64,000 nucleotides of DNA from Eutypa lata (lineage: Eukaryota; Ascomycota; Sordariomycetes; Xylariales; Diatrypaceae): the NCBI GenBank assembly GCA_022661535.1, contig JAKULF010000014.1, positions 806,001 to 870,000 of the forward strand, given 5' to 3'. Shown here in pieces: positions 1 to 10,662 of this stretch (within the stretch, counting starts at the first letter, position 1; every line of letters starts with the position of its first letter). The notes beneath the pieces were generated by a model. The model saw only the letters and a list, made by a program, of their open reading frames with translations. It made no database searches and had not been told where the DNA came from. Made by a program: the position numbers and the translations under genes.

Positions 1-1
1 G

Positions 2-1548
2 AACCTAAAGATTGATGACTTATTGCGCAAAGTCATCCGAGCATCTGCCACCCTAAGCCAAACTGACGAGCTTCTTATCACAATATCAGGGCTTGTCAAC
101 AAGAAATTCAAGGACATTTCATCACCGCAGCCCGAATGGGACTCTTGGTAGGTCTTTCCCATGCTAGATTTCAGGTTCAAGGCTCCGTTGACCGTTATCT
201 TATTAGGTTGGGCGAATACATATCATGTGTCCAGAGCCTCACAGATTTGACTTCGATTCTACACAAGTTCGGGCGTTTACTGGTCAATGAGGCCCTTAAA
301 GAATCATTCAAGAACTGGCGGACGTCAGCAGAAGGGCAGAAGCTCGAGTCAAAGGAAAAGTATGAGCTTGGTGACCATGACTACATTATGAAGATTATGA
401 TTTCACATTCTGCTGACTTGAACTGGATCCAGTCAAAGTAAGTCTCCGTCGTTCCTCCAGACCCCTTTGTATATTAGAAGGGTACAAATGGATATTGTAT
501 CTATTGCCTCTAGGTTTTTAAGGTACATCAACCAGCAAGAAGACATTAGTGGACTAACGCGATCTCCTTTAGCTTGATTCCAAAACTAGTTGAACGTGGT
601 TCGAAGCCGCTCTTTTATATCCTCGTTGGATGGCTGTTACGACCAGATTTCCAGAAATCTTTCAAACATGCGGTCACAGTCTCGAAAGATATTGTGGAAG
701 GCGCCCAAGAGAAGCTTGTCCTCGAGATGACCGATTTTGCCTATTCACCAGCTGTACCCGGCGGCAATACAGCACAGCTTCCGCGCGTCTTCGTTCATTT
801 CATCGGCAATTGCCTGAAGCAAGGTTTCAAAGAACAGGTTGAACGGTTACTAGACTCCACTAGCAGTCACATCGTAAATTCGCCCAGTCCAAAGTCTCCG
901 CTGCATATGATGGAGACCAAGTCCGTCGAAGAGTTCATGCAGACTCTTGCTAGCACACTGCAGGAACATAATATGACACCCGTTCCCTCTGTAGGCGACC
1001 TATTTGAGGCGTTGATACGCATATACATCCTTATTGATGCACCTACATATCCTACAAAACTACCGGGCTGGGCACACAAACTTCGGGGATGTAAGAAGGA
1101 CGATTGTACCGACTGCAAAGACCTCGACATATTCCTTAGTGCAACAGACGAGACAGAGGCTCGCTTCAGTATGAATGAAAAGAGGCGGAAACACCTAGAA
1201 TGCCAACTACCAGGGGCCTACGGCTTCTCGCAAGACCTGTTTCAATATACCACTGACAAAAAGCGGTCGCCTCATACTCTGGTAGTGAGAAAAAAGCACC
1301 AGGGGAAGGAATTCGACGATGACGTCAAAAGGTACGAACTACAGCTAAACAAGTTGAAGGAAAGACTACAACCTCTTCGACAGGATTACGTGAAGCAGGT
1401 GATGGGTGAGACTCGCTATCGCGAGCTGGTGATGCTTGAGAGCACCCGAACTTCAGACAGCGGAGACCAGGTCGCCGAGCATGACGAAAGGACCAAGGCA
1501 GACGACTCAGTGGGAGATTCGAAGCCTGCGAAACGTCGTCGCAAGTGA
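2..1548 (+). CDS. C-terminal part of a large fungal protein, possibly 2OG-Fe(II) oxygenase family
   Basis: The gene enters from the left edge, so its start is missing. My model is exons 2-147, 207-437 and 573-1548, with introns 148-206 (GTAGGT..ATTAG, 59 bp) and 438-572 (GTAAGT..TTTAG, branch point CTAAC at 553-557). The visible part is 450 residues. Near its C-terminus it has a CxxxxCxxC cluster (GCKKDDCTDCKDLDIFL), then RRKHLE and RSPHTLVV, and ends in a basic tail (AKRRRK) that may be a nuclear signal. From memory, this arrangement occurs at the end of long fungal proteins annotated as 2OG-Fe(II) oxygenase superfamily. The catalytic HxD..H part would lie outside the window, so that name is inference. 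The 148-206 intron is supported because it is the only acceptor of normal length that rejoins the frame. Confidence 0.72.
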
Positions 1549-1943
1549 GCTACCATGTCGAAGAAACCCTAGATAGTAGGCATTTCCTTTTTATTTGGAA
1601 CAGTACTTAGGTAGTCGGTTGGTACCAGCTTTCGAGAAAGTTTGCTTCAAGTCCGCTTTCTGTATATAGGCTGCACATCACAGGTATCTCTAATGGAACT
1701 TATATATAATCTACTACTCGAACTCGGTTCGGATTCCCTTGAATCATGATAGGGAGGGGGGTATTCTACCTAATCCATTTCCCCCCATCCCAATTGTCTT
1801 CCGTCGGTGCCTCTTTGTGTAGATAAAACTGCTGCGATTTCCTCATTTTCGCGCCATACCCTTCACAGAAGTGAGCTAGTTAGTTCACTAATGCTAGCAG
1901 AAACGGAAGAAAAATAAAAAGAAGATAGAAAAGACTGGACGGG
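1549..1943. other. Intergenic, 3' flank
   Basis: This is the space between the convergent ends of the upstream gene and the dipeptidase relic. I see no coding exon, RNA gene or repeat in it. Confidence 0.6.
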
Positions 1944-3090
1944 CTACTTAGCAAAGAACGGAATACCGGCCACTTGAGAGATATTCTCACCAACCAGCTT
2001 CCTGACCTGCCCATCCGCCGCGCCCCTCCTCAGCACAGCCTCAACCAGCTCCGGGTAATCAGCAACAACGGACTGGATACCACCAGCAAGCGTCACCGTA
2101 CGTACGATTGATTGAAGTCGCATCCAATACCGTTGACATAGCCCCCCCCACCTGGCCAGCTCTCTCCGCAACATGGAATATACGATCACCAACGACGGCC
2201 TCCACGTCTGCGCGTTCGGGAACCGCTTGACGAAAACATGACGATTAGCACGCCGACGTTCCGGGCCAGCCCCCCACACGACCGCGGCACGTCTAACCAG
2301 GACCTACCGTGTCGTGTCGTCCGATGCGTGCGCCAGGTCCGCCATCATGTTCCAGCCGGTTCATCTCGCGGGCGGCCGCCACCCCGAATGGCGTCAGGCC
2401 CTCATCGGCGCCGCCGGCCGTCCACGTCTGTGTTGCCGCAGTTGTGCGTGATGGTGATGTAGCGTACTTTCCTAGGCAAGCAGAACAATCTGAGGTTAGC
2501 GTTTGCTTGTCTTTTCTTATATGAGTGATGGCGGCGGATAACTGTGTAGGTATCCTAGCGAAGATGTTGGGTCTGTTCGGAAGCCCCTTTTATTCTCCCT
2601 CAACACTGCCCCCTTTTCTTCCTTTGTTTATTTGGGGTGTCTCCAAACGACTTGAAAAGCTAGATAGCTACGAGCTACGAAGGAAAGGAAAGGAAAGAAA
2701 GAGAAGAAAAGAAATCTGGAAAGATTTTATTTACCGCCGAGGTCGTGCAGCTGTCACAGCACGGCGATCGAAGACCCTAGAGCCCCGTCTGGTGCAGGCC
2801 CTCGGCGCTGAGTATCGAGCCGATTTTGGCGTGAGTTTCAAATGCGGAACGCGCGCACGACGCTGTGTCGCAGTAGTGGAGGGAGTCGGCGTAATGGGCG
2901 ACGGAACGAACCAGCTTCGTCACGTCGATCGGCTCTAGGCGTGTCGCGCACGCTGTGCGTCAGGTCATCGCTGCGGCTGCGGCTGCTGCGTTTGTTGTCC
3001 GCTAATAGTTAGGCACTTGACGAATACGGACCAGAATTGCCCGCCGACGCGAGCTTGCTTCATGCGGACGAGGTCGGTGTGGCTGGTTAA
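1944..3090 (-). pseudogene. Broken membrane dipeptidase (peptidase M19) gene
   Basis: Pieces of an M19 (renal/membrane dipeptidase) protein follow each other in the right order on the minus strand but in different frames. They are HTDLVRMKQARVGGQFWSVF near 3081; EPIDVTKLVRSVAHYADSL and SILSAEGLHQTG near 2930-2790; VRYITITHNC near 2465; GLTPFGVAAAREMNRL near 2400; MADLAHASDDTTR near 2340; and DYPELVEAVLRRG..RKLVGENI near 2050-1985. Family members hydrolyse dipeptides with a binuclear zinc site. Here the N-terminal metal-binding segment is missing, at least four frame changes and several stops separate the pieces, and the conserved GSDFDG region reads as a mutated GCDFN. A likely intron remains at about 2472-2734 and contains a purine-rich tract. 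The reading is firm at family level. The copy cannot encode a working enzyme. Confidence 0.85.
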
Positions 3091-3544
3091 GACCATTTAT
3101 TTTCCCATCCCGTTTAAATGTTGGTCGGGGATTTATGTTTTAAAGTACAGATCTTTCGGAAACCTGAAGACTTCTAATGTGCAATAGGATCCTTCGTTAG
3201 AACCGTGGATATGGCATTAAAGGCTGGCTATTCACACGAGCTTCAGGAGTAGAAATAGTATCGCGTACGAGGTCTTCAACTTTGCTGCAAAGTGCATCCA
3301 ATGCTACTTGTATGCTATAAAAGTAAAGAGGCGTATATCTCATCAACTATGCCAACGCAATGCCAAGCTATATATCCTAAAATATGTGGTATCATTTACC
3401 CTAACTCCAAAATAATAATAAGTAAATTCATAATTCATGCAGCCAGCGCACAGCAAAAAGGATCTTCATTCCTGTCGCCTACTTAAAGCCAAGACGAACT
3501 CGACGTCTTCGTTTTGGCCAATAGGTGACTGATATCAGCTTCAC
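3091..3544. other. Intergenic
   Basis: AT-leaning sequence between the dipeptidase relic and the lipase 3' end. I found no further dipeptidase N-terminus and no other gene in it. Confidence 0.5.
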
Positions 3545-5545
3545 TCAATGACCCTGCACGGTAACCGCGCCAACAGCTAGCACCTCGATGCGAGCGGCGT
3601 AGAACCTCATGACGTGGCAGACGGGGTCGCCGAATATGACATCTCGAAGCTGCTCGTCGCTCACGAACTGCGCGACGACGCCCTCGGCGAGACGCTCCTC
3701 CAGGGACTTGGTGCGCTTGATCCGGGCCCCGGGGTTGCCCGACCTCAGCAACACGATCCGGCCGGCGTTGCTGAGAGGGCAAAGGGGCACTTTCCAAACC
3801 GGCCCCGCGTGCTTCGACCTGCTCGACGACGACTTCGCTGACGATGATGACGATGACTTCATGGACATCTTCGATTCCTTAGCGGCAAGCGAAAACATCG
3901 ATTTCTTCTCTCGGGGCCTACTGTTGCTGTGGTGGTGTTTGGATGAAGAAGAATGCTTGCCTGACCGGGTAGAGTCACCGGGTGCCGGCGCGGGTGCGGC
4001 GAGCAGCTCGAGTAGGCTCTTCACGTACGCCTTGTCCGCGCGCACGACCGGGTCGCCCTCGTTGACGAAACTGAGGAACATGAACTTTTTAAACTGGGGC
4101 TTGTCGGGTTTCTGCAATGGGAGGAGCGACACGGGCGGCGCGCCGAAGGTGATGCAGTGTACCCTCCTGAAGCAGCCAGTGAGTAGATTGAGTTCCGAGG
4201 AAGCTCCCTCGGATGAAGCTAGCATGTGCGCGTAGAGTAAAGACGCGATAGCACCGCCGGCGGAATGGCCGGTCATCAGGAGGGAGTACGAAGCACGGCG
4301 GGGGTTCTCCTCCAGCAGCTGTCTTAGGCGAGCCGCAACAGGGCCTATCATCTTTCGCGCCACACTGAGAAACCCGGCATGGCAGAGATTTCCAGTGTCA
4401 TCCAGGAACCCGTCGGGAGAGGTTGGCGCCGTGTTCAGGTTTACGGCCCAGTCCATGAACGTTGCCGTTCCGCGGATAGCAAACACAATTGTATCCATAT
4501 GATCCATCGGCACAGACTTGATGCACATAGCTTTGGCACCTGTCTTCCAGTCGGAATTGACGTGCACATCTCGTTCCGCCCCTCTTGGCTTCTCGTACAC
4601 CTTCTCCGCATATTGTGCGGCAAGACATAATAAGGGATAGGATGGAATATACCTTGAATGAGTTAACGGAGTGAACGTCACGTTAATCGCGTGTATTGAA
4701 ATAAAACGATTTGCTTAAGAATAAATCATAGATAAGGGGCTTACTTACAGTTGCAAAGGAGGTAGATTTAGGGGTAGTTTAGAGTTTGCGTAAAGCTCGA
4801 CTTTAGAGAAATACCCCCTTGAAACCAGCGACGAAGCCACCGCTGCCGAATGGCCTTTCGACGTGTCCCTCGTCCTGTTCCTCGAAGAACAGTCTAGGCC
4901 TCGAGACGACTGGGCCGGCTGGTCAGCAGGCGATTGTGTAGAGTCATACATGAACAAGTCCCTGTCGTTTCCACTGATCATGTCCCCATCTATCAGAGTC
5001 ATTACGTTGTTGAACTTAGACCAGATCTGGTCGGACATGGCAGCGCCCTGGTTGAGTAGCTGGGTTCCGTAGGAATGCCATTTTGGAAGCTGGTCGTCGA
5101 ACATTTGATTGGCGACATTGCACGGCATCATGCCATTCGCTAAGTCTAAGGTTGAACCTAGGTTCAACTTGCTTAATGTAGAGCAACCATTATTGCTGGG
5201 GTACGGACTGCTCGAAGGCATTCCTGCTGGTGGCGGGCCTAGATAATAATGCTGGTTGACAACAATGGGCTGACATGGTCTTGGACCTCCATGGTTTGAT
5301 GCCGACGACGTTCCAGCTGGTGATGGGCCATTCACTCCTTGCGGCGGCGGTAGATAGCCAGCCGGCTGGAAATGCGACGTCGATGATGACGATGCTAAAG
5401 GCGGCTGGGATTGATAGCCATGGGACTGGTGTAAATGGTAGTGTTCATGTGATGCGAATGGTGTAGATGCCATTTGATATCCCAAGTGATCGACCGGCGG
5501 AGAAGATTGTTGCGTGGGATGTTTCTTCCGGGTTAGAAACCCCAT
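3545..5545 (-). CDS. Class 3 lipase (alpha/beta hydrolase), 634 aa
   Basis: Two exons, 5545-4749 and 4652-3545, are joined across intron 4653-4748 (GTAAGT..CAAG, 96 bp). The split codon gives ..NLPPLQL then YIPSYPLLCLAAQYAE. The first 220 or so residues are Ser/Pro/Gln-rich and look disordered. The hydrolase core follows, with IRGTATFMDWAVN, the nucleophile elbow GHSAGG (Ser about 396), an acid candidate in NEGDPVVRAD (Asp about 466) and a late His in DPVCHVMRFY (about 612). A long Ser/Lys/His-rich insert sits between the acid and the final His. Class 3 lipases act on acylglycerol-type esters. There is no signal peptide (start MGFLTRKK), so I infer an intracellular enzyme. The start is the ATG at 5545, and the first exon is open throughout. 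Confidence 0.9.
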
Positions 5546-8500
5546 GGTGTCTACATTCTATATTTAAGTAAATAGATGGGTTGTCAAAAGAAAATGAAAC
5601 GTTGGCAAGTAACTAACTACCTAGACTAAGGCTTTGATTTGCTAGGCTTTCTACTTCATATTCAAAGTTGAAAAGAATATCACGTTTCAAAAGGTGAAAG
5701 ATTCAAAGAGAAAAGATTGTCGAAGCAGTTTAGAAGATTTTCTCTGGAATAATACAGTGTTGATGGTGCGTGGTGGTGGTAGACTGGTGGTGTTCAATCG
5801 ACTCTACACTAAAAGCCATTCCGCAGCCAGCCGCGGTCTTCTTCGCGCTATATCGACGCCGGTCGCCTTGACAGTGGGTGTGCCTTGCCATTTTCAGCAG
5901 ACCCATCCCTGCACTAGGGCCGTTATGAACGCTAATTCGTCAGCAGATGGTCACTCCGCCCCAATAAAGTCTGCCTATGTCGCCCCCGCGCTGCACGTCT
6001 TGTTGTACGATTGACGAACCATATGCTTCAAGTAGATAATAAAGTTGTAGACCTCTAGTTTTCATGCAGGTTCCCTTCCGGCCGAGGTTCGTTCTATGAT
6101 TAAGTAGGTACATATGTGCGTGCTTTAAACGTGTTCCGTGGGCCATTAAAGGCCCCCAAAACTGCAGATCGCTTATGAAGAAAAGTACATACATCGATGT
6201 CTATCGAGCATCGACCGGACGCTAAATTACCATTCCATGTCGAGCCTAGAGCTCTATCCTTTCGGCACACGCATATGCATATCACTCTTGGCTATTATTG
6301 GACGTGCTCTCCTATCTATCCCCAAAATGCGACCCTCAATGACATCTCAATAATTATTATCGGGAATGTATTCGTCGGTGCATGTGAATACAGCTGGAGG
6401 TTGTACATGCAGATACCCGATAATTAATATGGGGTGACCCTACTTTCGGGATGCTACGAAATCTATATCGTTACCGAAGCCAGGTGAAGTCGGGAGGTCA
6501 CGGAGTCAAATAGGCAGTAAATCGGTGTAGGATGACTTTCTCTAAATAGTCGTTAGTAGGCATAGCCTTGCTTGATAACTACTAGCAAAAGGTCAGGCAC
6601 GGCAGTATCAAGTTACACATTAAACATATGACTCAAATGGAGCAAGGAGGTCCCTGTGCCACGTTGGATCGACTTGTGAACCCAAAGTGCATATAAGGGG
6701 ACCCAAGCAACTTCAACTCAGTACACCGCCTATACTGTGAAACGTTCCAATCCCCAGTATCATTAGCAATGATATCAACTTCTTTACGCGATCGAAATGA
6801 CGTTATGCTTCAACTAATATGTGAAAATCTTTCGGCTGAACTGCCCGGGACCAACAAAGGTGGAATAGCGCCGAGGGTTGCTTAAGTCTGTCTTTCCTTT
6901 GTCATGCTCTTCTGGTGGTATACGGTATTAAGGCGTTGTATAATTCAAGAAGGCGTCATTTTGATATGGCCTTTTTAACGACAGACTATTCTACGCCTGT
7001 TATAGGGGAAGTGATTTGGTGCTTTGTGCATTAGTATAGCAGAGTGGCTAACTACTTGAGAACTTAAATCTACAGGAGGTCCGAAAAACTTCATTTCATA
7101 TCTTCGATGTGATAGATATCATTTTCAATCGCTGTAACGGGGTGGTTTTTGTTTAGAATCAATGGCATTAGCAAGCTCTAGCCATAGGTAGCAAGACAAT
7201 CGTAATGTTAAGTCACAATCAAAATGATCACAATGATCAAAGTTAAACAGTATAAAGTCAAGTGGTAATTATTAACCAATACTTGGTTCTACACGGTTTT
7301 ATTTCCGGTAGTTCTTTTCTTCTTCTCTTCCTTCAGCCGTGGATATGCCCCTAAAGGTTTCTTCAACTCCAAGTATGTATTGTTCAGTCTTCATCTAGAG
7401 CAATACCAGGAAGCATTTCCTGTTGGAACAAGGAGTCAACCCCACGTTGTTAGTTTATATTCCAGAGATATCAGGATGTATAATGTAGCTATTTGCAGCA
7501 GCAAAAGAGTAGCCTTATAAGTAACGTTGGGTGTATAATTACTTCACTACATGTCTACGGTTGTGGGATCAAGGGGCTTCACTTTAGGACGAATCAAAGT
7601 TTAACAAAACCTTACACACACAAATGAACTTTTAACCTTCAGATCTCTAATTATGAAACTAGTAACTATTCATTGCTAGAAATCGTTTGCAAAGAGGAAA
7701 CCAGTCCGCAAAGGGAGAATAGGGCACGAGTATAAAGGACAAATGCACATGGTAAAGTATCTTGCGGCCAAGAATACATAATATTCATGTAAAGCGTGGC
7801 TCATGTGATACCGCCCAGGATTAATGAGAATTTTATTACCTTAATGATTAATACTAGTAAGGAAAGTTGCCTATTGATAAATGTAGCTGCAAATAAGAGA
7901 AACATCCAACGTAAATAGGTTCAAGTGAAGCTATGTGCCCAGATACACTTGGTTATACAGGTATAGTAGCAAATAAATTTTGTTGCAAATAGAGGCAACA
8001 ACAAGTGAGCATGGTTAGAAGTAGGACCCGTAGCTAAAATCGTGGCTATAAGAATACTAGGTATTGTCAGATTATGTTTTCAGTCTGGGCTATTAATCTA
8101 TTTGTCTGTATTAGTCGTGCTGATATACTATTATGGAGGAAATCTAGTTTGTAAATATTGTCCAATACCATTTGTAGCATAAGTTGGTGCCCTGGATGGA
8201 ATTTTGAGGCATCTATACCCACCCATAACCACCATCACTTAGGCTGCCATAGTTGCACCTTATCTAGGTACTAACAGATATTTAGTAGTGATGGCAAGTA
8301 CGAGAACGAGACGCAAGAAATGACAAGCCGGCATGCAGTGTTAGTACGCCGTCTGAAACGCTACATGTATGGTATCATGCATTTATGACTCCCCAGGGTA
8401 GGGTGAATATATCGAACTACTAAAATAAAGTGACCTATAGGGTGTGTGCATGCAATAGGGCCATGATTATAGTATAATTAGAATGGAATGCTGTGGATGC

Positions 8501-9050
8501 CTTAAGGCATATGTAATGACAACCATCCTCAGGCATCCAACTTGTTCCCATTGTGTTATCTTACTTTACTTGCACTAGGTCAGGTAGGTACTTAATTACC
8601 TTAGCGCTATCGATAGGATGTCCTGTGACTGCATGTATGGCCTAATACAAACATATTCTCCTTTTCATAGAATAGGAGTGGTCGCATTCCAGGTATAAGT
8701 TCAAGGCACTGTTTCTTCTAGGTCAGGCGGACTCTGAGGTTTGATGGCATGATACTCTCTATATTAAAGAAGAAGCAAAGCCATTCTAAGTGATATGTAG
8801 CCTGGATTTTACAGAAGCATATCTAGGAGTATTATACCATTTACTAGGACATAACAGCTCTTTGATGCAGAGTGTACTACCGTTGCAAGAGAGAAGTTGC
8901 GACGCCACCTTTCTAAATGTAGGTAGTTCAGGCACAACTCCCAGTCGCATACCCATACAAACTTCCATCCAGTCATCATTTTTCTATTGCTAACTGCCTG
9001 CACAGTATTCACGGTATCTCTGACGTCATCTATTGCATTCACATTCATTA
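5546..9050. other. Gene-free stretch
   Basis: About 3.5 kb with only short ORFs, none with recognisable protein character or splice logic. Composition is moderately AT-rich but not RIP-like, since CpA and TpG are common. I see no tRNA, rRNA or transposon remnant. The part next to 5546 and the part next to 9050 probably hold the promoters of the divergently placed flanking genes. Confidence 0.45.
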
Positions 9051-10034
9051 ATGTCGCTTTCAATGGAGACTAGCAACAAACAGGGCTCTGGCTTCTCAAG
9101 CCCTTTAAATTCTCCTACCCGACGGCTTGTGCTTTTGTTCGAGGAAGATTGGTCGGACGACGAGATATTCATACCTACCCTTGGTAGCTATGCCAAAGGG
9201 GGAAGCGACGTTCAGGGGAAAGGCAGCGACGACTACGCACAACATGATAACAAGCAGAAGCAAGTTGGCGACCGTACGCCACATGTCAATCACTCCTACA
9301 ACAACAACGTGCAAGGCGATGACCGTACACCACATAGTGACCATGCACAACGCGACAATAGTGGAGAGGGTAGCAACGACGCCAAGAAAGTAGGTTATCA
9401 CTTAACAAAGTCCAACCTTTGGTGTGTCTTGAAACTAATAGCATGATTGCCGAGTTACTAGTCTAACAACCGTGTATTGTCCATCAAGGGTCTGTCTCCC
9501 AGATTTACCTACCACACCATCCTCCAGAAATTCCGAGATGTCGGCAAAGTGTTCTCCATCAACATGATCAAGTCTTCAATCCACGGGTTCCACAGTACCT
9601 CTCTGGGACTTGTGATGTGGGATTGGACAGCGACGAGACGACTGGCAATGCAAGTGGAGGATGGTCTGCTTGACCGAGACGGGTTCAGAGCTGTGGTGGA
9701 ATTCAGCTCAGATTGGTTCGAGATGCCAATCCTGAGTGCAAGCAACGAGTCAAGAGTTCTGGTTGTTAGGGGAAATCCTTCTGTCGTCTACCAAGAGCAT
9801 ATCGTGGCATTCCTCCTTGAGACGATCAAGGCTGTTGACTTAGATGAAGTCATCGTCGCCAAATCTGGTCCAGACTTTGCAGTTATGGAGATACGCTTTG
9901 CTGGTTACCGTGGTCAAGCTGAGCTGGCTTACCAGAGGCTTGCTACGGATCCACGTATCGCAGAATGGGCGACAACGGAGTTTGGTCCTGATCCCTGTGA
10001 TCGGATTCGAGAGGGTGGTGGCAATCACAACTAG
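9051..10034 (+). CDS. Divergent RRM-like RNA-binding protein, 294 aa
   Basis: Exons 9051-9389 and 9489-10034 are joined in phase 0 across intron 9390-9488 (GTAGGT..TCAAG, with GTCTAAC as branch point). The N-terminal 110 residues are polar, with an acidic EEDWSDDE stretch and Asn/His-rich runs. The second exon opens with LSPRFTYHTILQKFRDVGKV, a typical start of a divergent fungal RRM-like fold. A second block begins SRVLVVRGNPSVV and ends EFGPDPC. From memory, these two blocks recur in fungal proteins annotated as RRM-domain or hypothetical. RNA binding is family inference, because canonical RNP1 aromatic residues are not obvious. The upstream TTG at 9033 is in frame, but I chose the ATG at 9051; the ATG at 9063 is also possible. 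Confidence 0.75.
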
Positions 10035-10662
10035 GGTGCAAGGGTGTTTGGCGATGATATACAGCTACAGCTACCCTACGTTTCTCTATATTTGGTTGAA
10101 GCTTCATCATTCGGTGGTTAGATGGATAGGACATGGGTTGATGATTTGATTGGTTCTTGATGCTTTCTAACATATATTGGAGAGCTAGCCTCTAGACAGT
10201 TAGTGAAGGAAGGCTGTAGTTGGGAGCGAGGAATTCACAAACAAGCGTTGTATGTATTAAATGTTCAGTTCATCAACAATCTAGAGTACTTTCTACTTCT
10301 CCTTTGAGGATAACATGAAGTGTAGCAATCGTGGGGCTCAAATGTGTGGCACATTAGTCGTATGTATTTAGTTGATAACGTAGAGGGAGCTTAAGCCACA
10401 CGACTGCACGATAAAAAGCCACAGTTAGGATCAGAGTTGGAATTGGCCCCAAATTAATACTTGCATTGCATTGATTTAGGCAGTTACAGGGGTTCTGCCG
10501 CGACAATCTCAAACATCGGAATTTATGCAAATGTAAAGTGGATTAGGTAGCTACGGTCTGGTACTCTTAATAAGATAAACTGCTTATACTTGGCCCGTTC
10601 CAATCCACACGATAATAGCATCTTCTCTGTTATCACTTTTGAGAGATGACTCTAAAGACGCC
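10035..10662. other. Intergenic; promoter region of the FHIP gene
   Basis: No coding signal. It is the presumed 3' flank of the RRM-like gene and the 5' region of the FHIP-type gene that starts at 10663. Confidence 0.5.

Noticed and set aside
148..174. 27-bp intron option in the first gene
   Set aside because: Too short for fungal splicing and leaves a downstream stop. The 59-bp intron 148-206 restores the frame.
3609..4235. 208-codon plus-strand ORF opposite the lipase
   Set aside because: Shadow frame. It overlaps the GHSAGG lipase exon and shows no family features.
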